Below are positions 1-10,590 of a stretch of DNA of 64,000 bases, piece after piece (position 1 is the stretch's first letter; each line of letters starts with the position of its first letter). Both the position numbers and the translations under genes were made by a program. Origin of the DNA: Nitzschia sp. pyKryTriq1 (Eukaryota > Bacillariophyta > Bacillariophyceae > Bacillariales > Bacillariaceae); assembly GCA_956465555.1 (NCBI GenBank), contig OY101125.1:1585009-1649008 (forward strand), given 5' to 3'. The notes below the pieces were generated by a model. The model made no database searches. It was not told the origin of the DNA and worked only from the letters and a program-made list of their open reading frames with translations.

Positions 1-3000
1 TTCTTCTTCCATCATACGAAGGGACGAGCCAACGGATTCTTGAGCTGACATGGCAGTGCTACCAGGCTCGGCGGCATCCGTATCCAGAGAAGTGGAGAGC
101 AAATCTTCAGTGTCCATGATAAGACTGTCAGAGTTTGGAGCCAATGGCTCTTTCTTTCGTCGAGCCGCGGGACTCTTGAGTGTGTCATTCGAGCCACGAG
201 GCGTCGATCGCTTGTTGGCTGCTGCTGTTGGCCTTGAATCCTCAGGATCCATGGAGCTGGGCGATGTATTCTTGCGTTTGGGCAAAATCTTCTCCTTTCT
301 GTAACCGGGACGAGCTTTCAGTACATGTTTTGAATTCCTATGGTGGTCCTTGCCGGAGCCAAACAGAAAGCCGAGAGGGCTCTTGCCTTTCTTGATTTGT
401 AGAGGCCGAGCACGATTTCGGCCTGCTCCTCGAGACTGTTGGATGTTCTTCTTTCGCGAGCTTGATTCGGATTTGGCAGAGATCAATACAGTAGCATTCT
501 GCCCACCCGTTGTACGATGAGTGACCATTTCAATGTTGTCGTTGCTGTTGGGAGGAGGAGACGGTGATTTCCGCCCACGCGATCTCTGTGGCGTCGCTTG
601 CTTGCTCGTAGGAGATGCCCTCGTCACTTGCTGGACTTCCTGGTCTTCCTCGTCAGAGAAAGAGGAGGAGCCTGAGTATTCGGATGATTCCTCGCTTTTT
701 TGCGTTGGCAAGCTTTGTTCTCGCTCTGCTTTTTTCTTTCGTCGGAAGAGAAAGGAGAAGAATCCCCTCTTTTTCTTTTCCACTGGCTCGGATACGCTGC
801 TGGCGGAAGAGTAGCTAGAATAGCTATCATCCGACTCATAATCTTCATGATCGAGAATCGGGGTAAAGCCTGATAGGACGTTGCTATCATCAGTTTCCTC
901 GGATCCCATTGAGTCAGCCGCGAACTCATGAACAAACGCCAAGTTTTCCGAGAATGTAACTGCCTTTCTTGATTTGAGATTGTCTTTCTGTGCCATGAAG
1001 CCAAGTGTTGAGCAGGAATTGATAGGCTTTTCTCCGATTGCTTGATTCAGCGTAGTAGGCGTCTTCGGCTTGGCACTTGCCAAAGACAATGGTGTCGTCG
1101 CTGGGGACATTCGTGCCATGGATTGGCTCCCGGCGCCGCTGGCCGATGGCTGAAGAAACGCCTCTAGAATGTCGTCATTTTCTTCCTCGGCCTCTTCTGG
1201 TGCCTTCGAGATAGATTTGGTTCCACCGCCTTCCTTCTTTACTTCACTTTCCTTGCTGCCCCTGCTGCTCTTCGTACTCTTGCTGTCCTTGCTACCTCCA
1301 CTCGATTTGCTCGTCCTGCTTCCACCCACAGAATGATCACGTCTTAGTTCAAGCTCCTTCTTTGATTCTACCGATGGAACGGGGCTTGCCGTCGTCTTCA
1401 TGCGGACAGGTGGTGGGCTAGGCGTCTTCATTTGGACGGGTCCTGGGCTGGGAGATGCATTTGACGATGAAGCCGAAGAACGAGAGTCCACAGTTTCGAC
1501 CACGATCGCGTCTCCATTATTCTTCGAAATAGCTTTCGTTGTATCTTGGACTGAGCCAGAATGATTGTGTAAAGCTGGAGCGGGCGATGTACGTGAGGGA
1601 GGACCTATCACGGGACTATCTCCACTTGTATCCCAAGAAGAAGGAGAATCCCGAGAAGTGTTCCGTTCCGACTCCTTAAATCGAAGCGTTGGGAATTGGG
1701 ATCTCTCGTTGGCTCTCAGCTTGATCATTCTCCTACCGGGGGTGGCGCTACGCTCTGGAGCATCTAATGGGTCTGCCGCCATGATTAGCGACTTCGACTT
1801 GCGAATGGGTGATAGACTTCGTCGAACCGTTTGCAGCATCTTGTCAGTGGCCTTTCTCGGGGAGGACACTTTTTTGAACATGTCTGAGACGGCTTTCTTG
1901 GGCGACGAAAGTCCAGCCAAGAGTTTCTTCGTAGGCGACAGTACTCGACTAGGCTCGTTGTTCTTGTCGTAATAATGCTGATGCTGTACCATGAGTACAC
2001 TTCCCTCCACCGAGTCGACCATGTGGGTATCTACCTTGAGCGGAGCCTTTCTCATGGCTGGATTGAGACTCTGTCCTGGATCCAGTACCGCTTCGACTCC
2101 CATTTCTTCTTCTTCTACTTCTTCTTCTTCTTCAGAATGGTCGGATCCTAATCCTAGCGATCCAGTGGCTGAAGGAGCCGAGCTCCCACGTGATGCTTGG
2201 ATGCTAGGAGGTGCCGCCAAGCTTCCCTCAATACGCGTCCCGGCTTTGCCCGACTTGAGATTTTCGAGATCGATCATTTGGAGCATCTTGCTATCCGTAG
2301 AACTATTTCGACTTGGCGCCGAAATCATCCTCTCGGCCTCTTGGTGAGGAGGAAGTTGGCCTTGTTGATAGCTTTCCAAGTCATCATCATCATAGGAAGG
2401 AGCAGCGCGTTGTCGAGGAGGCGTTTTGTAGCTGAATCGCTGGAAGAATCCTTTCTTCTTCAAACGTTCACCACTGTTGTTGCTGCTGGCGTCCCTCCAG
2501 GAGGACTCCTCACTCGAGTGTATCGTGAGTGGTTCCGTTTCGATGACTTTTTCTAGTTCTTGTTGTCTTGGAGAGACGATCATTTTGCCGGTTAATGAAC
2601 CTGTTTGATCTGTATGGATCCATCGTTTGGGACGACTGTCTAATCCACTTGATTTGAAATCTTGAAAGAGTTCTTCTCGTGTCACCAATTCAATCGGCTG
2701 CTCTTTCTTGTTAGTTTTCTTTTTCTTGGAGGAAGATTGAGGCGGCGCGCCGGAAGAGGGTGATTTGGATTGGGTACTGTTGTTCTTCTTGTTCATACGG
2801 GACCACAATCCTTTTCCCTTCCCTTTGCTGCTGCCGCGATTTGAACGGCTCAACACACTGGTGCTACTGCTGCTCTCTTCTTCGTCTTCTTCGGTAGAGG
2901 TACATACCGTATCATCCACCAAGGATTTGATCACATGCCGTGGCGGCGGCATCACGGGAGAGAAGGCTGACTTTTCGGTGACGATTGAATCCTGAGCATC

Positions 3001-4914
3001 TTCTAGGACATCTGAAATGGTAGAAGAGGAACGAGGAGGATCGACGACGACGGCTTGCTGCTGTGGAGTTGATTCGAATGCTTCTACACTTCGTCGTTTC
3101 GGTGGTTGTAGTACAAGGGATCGGCTGTTGGAAGTTCGCATCGTCGGAGACAAAGACTGATGTGGCTGCTGCTGCTGCTGCTGCTGATGTTTACTACTTG
3201 AAAGATGCTGATGTTGATGTTGATGCTGGTGGCGATCGACAGGATCCAAATGAGAAAGCAGAGGTAGATTCTTTCCTTCTCGTCGAGCCCTGGGTGGGGG
3301 AATAGGAATACCATCATCATCATCATTGTCGCCTTCTCCTTCTTCAATCGAAGCCATCGCCATATTACAAGTGGGAGAACGATGAGGGGTAGCAGGGGCT
3401 TGTCGTCGTCGTCGTTGTTGTTGTTGTTTTCCTTTGCCTCTTAGTTCGACAGCAGCAGCAGCAGCAGCTTCTGCTGCTGCTTTCTTTTGAACATATTGTT
3501 GGTGTTGTCGCTCCTTTTGTTGCATCATCTCTCGAATCTTTTTCTTTTTTCGCTGCAGCTCTTCGAAACGAGCACTATTCTTTGGAATATTATTATTATT
3601 ATTAATATTATTCCGTGCCGCTGGTGCCGGCTGAACACTGCTGGTTTGGGTGGTAATGCCGGAGAAGAAAGTGCTGCTTTCATCATCATCATCGTCATCA
3701 TCATCATCATGTCTACTCTCGCCGCCGGCATCGGAGGAAGATACAATCGAAGGTGCCACTGGTGCACGTGGAGCACGATACTTCTGTCGATGATGATGAT
3801 GATGGTGGTGATGCTTTCGATGTTCTTGCTGTTGCTGTTGCTGCGGCTGTTTCTTGTTCATGGTCTTGTGGTTCTTTTTGGGATGATGTATAACTTGTTG
3901 CTTCTTGGCGGCCGCCAGCATTATGGCCCGTTTCTTGGTTATCATTGCATCGTCGTCGGTCCGCTGACGGTCGTTCTCAAAAGTAAACTCACTGGGATCC
4001 AGAGTAAACGAAGTTTGATTCTCCCGCCATTGACTGTTCTCCTCATCCTCATCATCATCATCATCATAAACACCATCTTCTCCTCTTTTTGCTGGACAGT
4101 ACGTGTAACTTTCGTCTTCGTCGTCTTGCGTCTGATACCGACGATGTTCGTGCTCTTCTTCTTCTTCTTCGACACTGTAGCTCATTGTCAATGGAGAAGG
4201 CGGAGCTACAACTGGTACTAGTGGTTTCTTGTGCGTGCCTACCCATTTTTTGGTCCTTTTTGTTGTTGGTGGCGGTGTTCGTTGCGGTGTTCGTTGCGGT
4301 GGTTTTGCGGCTACCGCTCGTGGTGGTGGCGGCGGCGGCTCATAATATTCGTCCATGTCTCTGGTTTCCAACTCTTCGGAAGCAGCGCTCAAATAATAAT
4401 CATGCCTCATAAAATTCGCTGATGTTTTGGGATGATATCCGTGGTGATAGGGAGCAGCAGCTGCAGCAGCTGCAGCAGCAGCGCCGCCTTGAGCATCCGG
4501 TTGTGGTTCGTAGCGAGGCTCGTACGTTGGAACGAGTGTCTTGTATCGATCATCATTATTCTCTCGATGATTATTATTATTATTATTATTGACGGAAAAG
4601 GAATCCCGTTTCATCCATTCTCCTCCGGTCGTAGGATCATATCCTTTGGCTTTTAATTCTTGGACCAATAGACTGGCGGGATCCCGTTGGGGTTGTTGCG
4701 CTTGCGGAACAAAATGTGGATCTCCCTGCCATCGGCCAGCACCACCACCACCACCAGCACCAGCAGCACCACGGTTGTTGTTGATAGTAGGTGCAAGTGC
4801 CGCTTTTGTTTTTGCTTTTGTTTTTGCGGGATGACTCGTATCCCCCTGCCACGGTCGTCGTCTAGTAGTAGTAGTAGCAGCAGCAGCAGCGGCGGCGGAA
4901 GTAGTCGTACGCAT
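1..4914 (-). CDS. Large disordered protein, C-terminus beyond the left edge
   Basis: Reading the minus strand from an ATG at 4914-4912, no stop codon occurs in frame down to base 1, giving at least 1,638 codons with the 3' end outside the window. I checked the frame triplet by triplet. The protein is almost wholly low-complexity, with poly-Ala, Asn, Gln, His, Asp/Glu and Ser tracts. Less repetitive islands are a WQGD motif seen twice near the N-terminus, an LVQELKAKGYDPTTGGEW segment, a coiled-coil-like Lys/Glu/Gln stretch (about 3480-3570), four spaced SP-K/R blocks (1795-1938) and a KAVTF motif (952-966). Many Ser-Pro sites and basic runs suggest a phosphorylated scaffold, nuclear or cytoskeletal, but that is inference. 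No enzymatic domain is recognised. Introns are not needed in the visible part. Certain as an ORF, unknown in function. Confidence 0.75.
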   Translation of the reverse strand, partial: MRTTTSAAAAAAATTTTRRRPWQGDTSHPAKTKAKTKAALAPTINNNRGAAGAGGGGGAGRWQGDPHFVPQAQQPQRDPASLLVQELKAKGYDPTTGGEWMKRDSFSVNNNNNNNHRENNDDRYKTLVPTYEPRYEPQPDAQGGAAAAAAAAAAPYHHGYHPKTSANFMRHDYYLSAASEELETRDMDEYYEPPPPPPRAVAAKPPQRTPQRTPPPTTKRTKKWVGTHKKPLVPVVAPPSPLTMSYSVEEEEEEHEHRRYQTQDDEDESYTYCPAKRGEDGVYDDDDDEDEENSQWRENQTSFTLDPSEFTFENDRQRTDDDAMITKKRAIMLAAAKKQQVIHHPKKNHKTMNKKQPQQQQQQEHRKHHHHHHHHRQKYRAPRAPVAPSIVSSSDAGGESRHDDDDDDDDDESSTFFSGITTQTSSVQPAPAARNNINNNNNIPKNSARFEELQRKKKKIREMMQQKERQHQQYVQKKAAAEAAAAAAVELRGKGKQQQQRRRRQAPATPHRSPTCNMAMASIEEGEGDNDDDDGIPIPPPRARREGKNLPLLSHLDPVDRHQHQHQHQHLSSSKHQQQQQQQPHQSLSPTMRTSNSRSLVLQPPKRRSVEAFESTPQQQAVVVDPPRSSSTISDVLEDAQDSIVTEKSAFSPVMPPPRHVIKSLVDDTVCTSTEEDEEESSSSTSVLSRSNRGSSKGKGKGLWSRMNKKNNSTQSKSPSSGAPPQSSSKKKKTNKKEQPIELVTREELFQDFKSSGLDSRPKRWIHTDQTGSLTGKMIVSPRQQELEKVIETEPLTIHSSEESSWRDASSNNSGERLKKKGFFQRFSYKTPPRQRAAPSYDDDDLESYQQGQLPPHQEAERMISAPSRNSSTDSKMLQMIDLENLKSGKAGTRIEGSLAAPPSIQASRGSSAPSATGSLGLGSDHSEEEEEVEEEEMGVEAVLDPGQSLNPAMRKAPLKVDTHMVDSVEGSVLMVQHQHYYDKNNEPSRVLSPTKKLLAGLSSPKKAVSDMFKKVSSPRKATDKMLQTVRRSLSPIRKSKSLIMAADPLDAPERSATPGRRMIKLRANERSQFPTLRFKESERNTSRDSPSSWDTSGDSPVIGPPSRTSPAPALHNHSGSVQDTTKAISKNNGDAIVVETVDSRSSASSSNASPSPGPVQMKTPSPPPVRMKTTASPVPSVESKKELELRRDHSVGGSRTSKSSGGSKDSKSTKSSRGSKESEVKKEGGGTKSISKAPEEAEEENDDILEAFLQPSASGAGSQSMARMSPATTPLSLASAKPKTPTTLNQAIGEKPINSCSTLGFMAQKDNLKSRKAVTFSENLAFVHEFAADSMGSEETDDSNVLSGFTPILDHEDYESDDSYSSYSSASSVSEPVEKKKRGFFSFLFRRKKKAEREQSLPTQKSEESSEYSGSSSFSDEEDQEVQQVTRASPTSKQATPQRSRGRKSPSPPPNSNDNIEMVTHRTTGGQNATVLISAKSESSSRKKNIQQSRGAGRNRARPLQIKKGKSPLGFLFGSGKDHHRNSKHVLKARPGYRKEKILPKRKNTSPSSMDPEDSRPTAAANKRSTPRGSNDTLKSPAARRKKEPLAPNSDSLIMDTEDLLSTSLDTDAAEPGSTAMSAQESVGSSLRMMEEE

Positions 4915-5032
4915 GGTCAATGCTTATTGTATTGTATTATACTGTATTTGATTCGCACTCCCCGTCATACGGGTACTGTAGCTGATATTGGTGTACTGTA
5001 CCGGTACGGTATTTTTTAGAGAGATGAGGATA

Positions 5033-5063
<31 letters not shown>

Positions 5064-5788
5064 GGAGGGAGACGACGAGGACGAAAAAGTCGGCGATTTA
5101 TTTTGTGTAGTATTATATTTTTATTTTGTGTGAGCGATCATCCGAGTGGAGGTGTACGCCCGGCGTGGCGTTTTATATAATATACCTACGTGACTTTATA
5201 CATAGAATTGAATTGAATGCCTAATACTGTACACACCTGCGAAGGAATATATATATACTGTATTCAGTTCTGTAGGTAGAATGGAATTTTGAGAGGATGA
5301 TTGATGGATTCGCCAGATTTCGCGCGCCTGCAGGCAGAAGGTCGGCCGACGACTTACAGGCTGTGGGTGACGTACAGACAGTACCTCTACGAAGTTTGCG
5401 TGGAGCAAGTCGCCGTACTATGTAGTGTAGAATTTCAACGCAGTCTGGTGATTCGTGAGTCAGTCCGTGCGTCCTTCGGTCGTCCCATCGGGTTATGATC
5501 CTATTGCGATCCTCGCTCGCTCGAGAGAGTTGGTTGTTGCCAACTGGAGGTTGTGAGGACCGCGATCTTTTTGTGCTGGATTTGACTGACGACGAAGGGT
5601 CGCGATCGGCCATCAGCATATGCCGTGATGATGATATGCATCAACGCATGAAACATCCAGCAAGCAAGTATTTCACCAACCACAGGTTATACTGCACACC
5701 CTCCTGACTTCTAGTCTACAGTAGTCTATACTCTACAAGTATTACACTACTATCTACTTCCAGGTTCATCATCATCATCATCATCATC
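4915..5788. other. Divergent intergenic region
   Basis: This stretch separates two genes transcribed away from each other, so it should hold both promoters. It contains a GTT repeat (about 5031-5061), a TACCGGTA palindrome at 4999-5006, AT-rich patches near 5100-5180 and 5245-5265, and an ATC repeat just before the next start codon. Short ORFs exist on both strands but none shows family similarity or a plausible N-terminus. Confidence 0.5.
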
Positions 5789-7154
5789 ATGGCTCGATTG
5801 TTGTCTGTCGCGTTGCTTTCCTTGAGTGTCGTCTTGGCCGCCGCCGCGGCATCACCATCACCATCATCATCATCATTACCAGTATCATCATTACCAGTAT
5901 CATCGGCTTATTTTCATCCAGCAGGAGTGATGGTTCATCATCATCATCATCATCATCACCATCATCATCGTCGGATGCCCTTTTGCATATCGCGGGGAGG
6001 GGAAAGTACTGCTACTAGTAGCAGTACTACTAGTACTGTTACGGCCATTCCTGCGGGAGGTGCCAGCAGCAGCAGCAGCAGCAGCAGTGCTAGCAGTAGC
6101 TATGCAGCCCAACTAGAAGCTGTCAAGGCGTCCGTCTTGGAGGCGGCAGCGGAATCAGTGAGTATCTATATACATGATACATGATACATGATACATCTTG
6201 AGGGAATGAGGATCATGACGATAATGTGAAGAATGTACCTGGTACTTCATCCCATCCATGCAATCCATCCCATCCATCCATATATTATCCAATATGCTCA
6301 CACCACGATCCCTTCCTTTCTCTTTCTCTTCTCTTCTCTTCTCTTTATTTATTTAGATTGAACAATTGAGACGTTCGATCATTACCGAATCCGCCATTGT
6401 CGAAGACTTTGGTACCAAGGCCGATACGATTTGCAACCAAGCTTTGGAGGCCTTTGTCAAGACGGCTCCGACTCCCGCGGATGGGAATAATGGTGAGGAG
6501 GATAGTAGTGATTCAACCTCATCGTCATCGTCATCTTCTTCCGTGTATTATGATCGGACCTTGGAAAGTTTGGAGGCCGCCTTGGATGCTCCTCTTCAAG
6601 TCTTGTATTTGAAACAATTGGCGCTTCTTCGAGAACAAGCTTTGCAACGTTATCGTGCCGCGACCAAAACATCCACATCGGGCACTTCGGAATACGAAGC
6701 CATGTTGCAGGCCGATGCCCGATTTGTCCGAGAGGCCGAAGCGGCCACTCGTGCCGAAGGCGGGAGTAGCATTGGTAACTGGGACTATTCCAGCGAGCGC
6801 AGTTATTTGCAATCCGTCATGAATAGTATTGCCGAAAGTGGTAAAAAGGCTCTGGATGTACAACTCAAGAGCGCTCAACAACAACAAACGGCGATGCAAT
6901 TTTTGCAACAACAACAACAAATGATTCAACAATTGCAAATGCAATTATATGGACAAACCTCACCCTGGAATATCGGTGTCGCGTATCGTATTCCCGATAC
7001 CAACTTTAATTTGCAGGGCAGCTATCAGCAGGGCAAGGCCAATATTCAATTGTCGTGCGTCCCCGATGAATATGCACCCTTTTTGGGCCCCAATGGATTT
7101 ACCAATGGAGTCGGACCTGGAAATTTGGGTCTGTCCTTGAATTTGAGTGTCTAA
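5789..7154 (+). CDS. Secreted protein of unknown function, two exons
   Basis: Exon 1 is 5789-6157 and exon 2 is 6357-7154. The donor gtgagt at 6158 and the acceptor tttag ending at 6356, preceded by a long pyrimidine tract, join in phase 0 to give about 388 residues. The N-terminus MARLLSVALLSLSVVLAAAAA is a clear signal peptide. It is followed by Ser/Pro and a poly-His run, so the mature protein enters the secretory pathway. The body is helical and charged, with a Gln-rich coiled-coil-like segment (about residues 280-310). The last 65 residues are uncharged and rich in Gly, Asn and Pro (NFNLQGSYQQGKANIQL) and end LSLNLSV. The ATG follows an ATC repeat. I recognise no family. It could be a stramenopile-specific secreted or endomembrane protein. 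Confidence 0.72.
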
Positions 7155-8585
7155 ATATATATATATATATACAGATATATCTATATATGTATAATAGACA
7201 TCAAGAAGAAGAAATGTATGAATGAATGAAAATGGTAAGAATGAAAGAAAGAAAGAAAGAACGAATGAATGAACGATAATGAAAGTAGTATGGATCATGG
7301 AAGTATGGATGGATGGATTATTCACAAGTACTGCACTGTTAGTAGTAACTAGCGCTGATGGTGCGATAGCAAGTACACTCTAATACTACTAGCTCTACTT
7401 CTACTACTACTAGTAGCAATAGCAATATCTATATCTTTTTAAGATACATGTAGTACGTTCCAGTACCGTCGTACTCCGCACGAATACTGCTCATATACAG
7501 CAGAGCATGAGGATGATGAGGATGATGATGATGGCGTCCTATTGCTCTACAGTACTACCAATAGCTCTACTACTACTACTACTATATCGTAAAGCAGCGA
7601 AAAAGTGCACCGTCTAATTTAGTTGCTACCTTGACGGTTGAGAGCAATTAATCTCTCTCCCGCCGGAACGATACCATCTAGTACGCCAGACAGTCTACTA
7701 GAAGTAGCTAGTAGTACTCTAGCTAGCTAGCCAGTAGAGGTACTACTACTACTACTCCGTATCGACTCGTCCTCGTGAGGAAAGAGGAAATGAATTCTTC
7801 TTGTTGAACTTGGAATGATGGAACAACCGGCGAATGAAATCATCAACGACGAATGATGAAGTAGATAGATAGATAGATAGATCGTAGTAGTAGAACCAAA
7901 AGTAGCACTAGCTACTCTCTAGTAGTGGAGTACAAAAAAATCACCAGAGAAAGTAGTGTTGTTGATTGTAAGCAGCACCTACTACTAGTAGCTAGTTGTA
8001 CCGGTAGCACAGTACTACGCTTTCTTATTTGTACAACAAGCCGTCATGTACTCGTGCTGCTACTACTAGTAGCTAACTAGCTACTACTACGTCTAGCTAG
8101 TAGTAGTAGTAGTCTACGCTCCTACTAGTAGCTACCAGTAGAGCTACTACTACTACTACTACTAGCTCTACTGAGCGCAGCCTAAACTCTCTAGTAGATA
8201 TTTATTCGATTCGATACTACTAGTAGTAGTATATCGTAAAAAGCAGCGAAAAAGTGGTAGAGATAGGACTCTAGTATCATCCTACACAAGTAGTGGTGGA
8301 ACCGAAGAAGAAGAAGAATTCAATGCAACAAGTACTTCTACGCTCTCCCTCATGTCCTCCCACTACTGCTACAAGTACCGTAGTAGAGAGAGGAAAGCCG
8401 CCCAGCACGCTTTGTCTACTACTACTAGTAGTACTACTACTACATACAGCTATAGCGCTGTCCAGGTAGTCCGGTACGGTGGCGGTACAGTAGATCTACA
8501 TACTGTAGACTATACTTATTCTGCCATTCAATTCAATTCAATTCAATTCAATTCAATTCAACTCAATTCAATTCATTTTTTACTA
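7155..8585. other. Intergenic region between convergent genes, CTA/TAG-rich
   Basis: About 1.4 kb between two genes that face each other. It is dominated by CTA/TAG trinucleotide runs that form palindromes of the CTACTAGTAG type, with GATG and GATA runs, and has TACCGGTA at 7999-8006. No ORF with recognisable content was found. Confidence 0.5.
8524..8576. repeat. ATTCA pentanucleotide microsatellite
   Basis: About ten copies of ATTCA, one with a single substitution, lie just beyond the stop codon of the DHHC gene. Confidence 0.9.
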
Positions 8586-9722
8586 CTATACTTGCTTTTT
8601 CTTGGCCGCCGTCGACCGAGGAAAGAGTATTTCTTGAAAGTTGCGCCATACGCCCAAATCGTAAATGTTCTTGTTGTTGTTACGGGAGGGCGACGTGCTG
8701 CTGCTGGTGGTCTTTGTTGTTGATGTTGTTGATGACGATGATGAGGATTCTATTAATGATGTTGAAGGTCCTCCTCGATATTGATGATTCGGCTGATTCT
8801 GCTTCTTGTTCTCCCATTTGTAATATTCATTGGTCGTCATCCCTCGTGCAATGTTACGTATATGAAAGGCCCAAAAGGCCAGCAACATGACTGCCACGAC
8901 GTACAGTGCCCAAACTACCACTGCCAAGAGTGGATTATAATACGGATTCGCAGTAGAAGTAGCAGCAGCAATTGTCGATGTACTACTACTTCCACAAGAT
9001 GCCCAAAAGATCCATCCCGTCATGATACTTCCATAAGCACACGCGAACGCATGGACCGTCAAAAAGGCGAGAAAATGCCGATAATTATCTTCTCCAATGG
9101 CTTGATTCAACCAACCGCAAAAATGATCAAATCGAGGGACTTGACGTTGGGTATACCGATCAAACTTGCTCCTTGCCAGTTTACGAATCTGGAGGGTAGG
9201 ACAAACATGATCGTCGGAATACAAGACATTGTCGTACGCATAATTGTCATAGATGGAAAGAGTACCGGGAGTAATATCTCCGGGAGGAGCAAGAGATGCA
9301 ATGATCCATGTGACGAGGCAGGATCCAAAGGCGATGTAGCCCAAGGTCCGATGAATGTCGGGAATCGTGTCATTATGAATGGCTTGGAGAGGATAGAATC
9401 GGAGGAAAATAATGATCCAAACTCCGTAGACACCCAAAATATAAATGCACTGTTGCACACGTGGCGTTAGTTTCATCCTTCCCTTGTTTGTTTTATTGCT
9501 CCGATTTCCAGCGCTATCATAATAATCCAGATCCTCACCATCACCACCACCACCACTACTACTAATACTACTACCGACGTTTGTCTTGTTCGACTTGGAC
9601 GTGTTCTTGTTGCTATTATTCTTGCAGCACACCTTTTCCAATTGCACAAAGAGAAAGTAGCATGGATTCACAAAGAATTGACCCAAATCACAGGCATCAT
9701 CAAAGACTTCATTTTCGTCCAT
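8586..9722 (-). CDS. DHHC-family palmitoyltransferase-like protein with degenerate zinc finger
   Basis: The protein is 378 residues with four predicted membrane segments, the core between segments 2 and 3, and a TTNE motif after segment 4. That is the topology and TTxE signature of DHHC S-acyltransferases, which palmitoylate proteins at Golgi, ER or plasma membrane. The core reads RFDHFCGW followed by NQAIGEDNYRHFL, so DHHC has become DHFC with the catalytic Cys kept. Most of the usual zinc ligands are missing: the first CxxC is CPTL, ARSKHC is ARSKFD, and the following CxxC positions are Arg/Tyr/Thr/Gln. The layout is most like the ZDHHC4/Swf1 type. The N-terminal half has a low-complexity Asn/Ser/Lys insert. 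It may be an active variant, since DHYC forms exist in yeast, or a non-catalytic member. Confidence 0.8.
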   Translation of the reverse strand: MDENEVFDDACDLGQFFVNPCYFLFVQLEKVCCKNNSNKNTSKSNKTNVGSSISSSGGGGDGEDLDYYDSAGNRSNKTNKGRMKLTPRVQQCIYILGVYGVWIIIFLRFYPLQAIHNDTIPDIHRTLGYIAFGSCLVTWIIASLAPPGDITPGTLSIYDNYAYDNVLYSDDHVCPTLQIRKLARSKFDRYTQRQVPRFDHFCGWLNQAIGEDNYRHFLAFLTVHAFACAYGSIMTGWIFWASCGSSSTSTIAAATSTANPYYNPLLAVVVWALYVVAVMLLAFWAFHIRNIARGMTTNEYYKWENKKQNQPNHQYRGGPSTSLIESSSSSSTTSTTKTTSSSTSPSRNNNKNIYDLGVWRNFQEILFPRSTAAKKKQV

Positions 9723-10590
9723 GCTGATCCTGCTTGTTCTTATCGCCTTTATTAGAATAATAATCTTGGTGTTGTGGTTGAAGAGAGCTAGGAGGAATGA
9801 GGAAGAGTGACAGTCGTACTAAACTACTTGTACCGGCGGCGTACTAATCATAGAAATGCTATCATCCTTTTGTTGTTTCTTCTTCTCCTCTCCTCCGTTT
9901 TCTCGTTGGTGGTCAAAAGCGCACAAAAAGTCGACGATCGCTCATCGCTCGTTGGTCGGTACGTAGTAGTCTCTACTACTAGTAGTGAGAGGAATGATGA
10001 GAAGTCGTCGTCGTCGACATGGCAATCGGAAGAGCCGGCACAAAATAAAGGCGAAGCTAAACCGGTCGGTAATAGCTAAAAACGAAGTTCGTTAGTCATC
10101 GTCCGGGGAAAAAGGACGAAGGAGGTCCCCGAGGTGTGTCGTTGCCGAGCGTGCAAAGCGTCGCCCGGCGCGTGTTCCTGATAACACGTGCCCTCGTGCA
10201 TTATTATTATTGCAAGCAACGGTATGATACTGTAGTAAATAAGTAGCGCAAAATAATGCATGAGCCCGGATCGATGCCAGAGCGCAGGGTTCGCAAAATA
10301 ATATGCATGAATCCTAAAGTACGTAAACGCGAACGCTGATGAATCTTTGCTTGTTGCGTCGAAGTTGATTGAAATTTTCAACAACAACAACAGCAACAGC
10401 AACAACAACAACAAAAATGGGAAACCGACGATCGACGACGAGCGACGACGACGGGAATTTTTCCTTCACCTCCTCCTTCGCACTATTCCTCATCAAATCT
10501 TTGTTTGTTGTCGAAGTTGATTGAAAGTGTCAACAACCACAACAACAACAACAACAACAACAGCAACAAGAGCAAGTGAATAACAGCAAG
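9723..10590. other. Divergent promoter region of DHHC and ATPase genes
   Basis: Both flanking genes are transcribed outward, so both promoters lie here. The right half is the ATPase leader, rich in CAA repeats and containing a duplicated leader block (see the repeat at 10336-10560). A 90-codon ORF at 9807-10079 lacks a convincing start and any similarity. Confidence 0.5.
10336..10560 (+). repeat. Duplicated ATPase 5' leader block
   Basis: A block containing TCGAAGTTGATTGAAA followed by a CAA/CAG repeat occurs at about 10336-10410 and again at about 10490-10560. The first copy is followed by ATGGGAAAC at 10417 and the second by the true start ATGGGAAAG at 10591. The upstream ATG opens a short ORF of about 35 codons that ends inside the second block. 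Confidence 0.65.

Noticed and set aside
9807-10079. 90-codon ORF with a hydrophobic stretch
   Set aside because: It begins at a non-ATG codon in a divergent promoter region, and the hydrophobic part comes from a CTT repeat.
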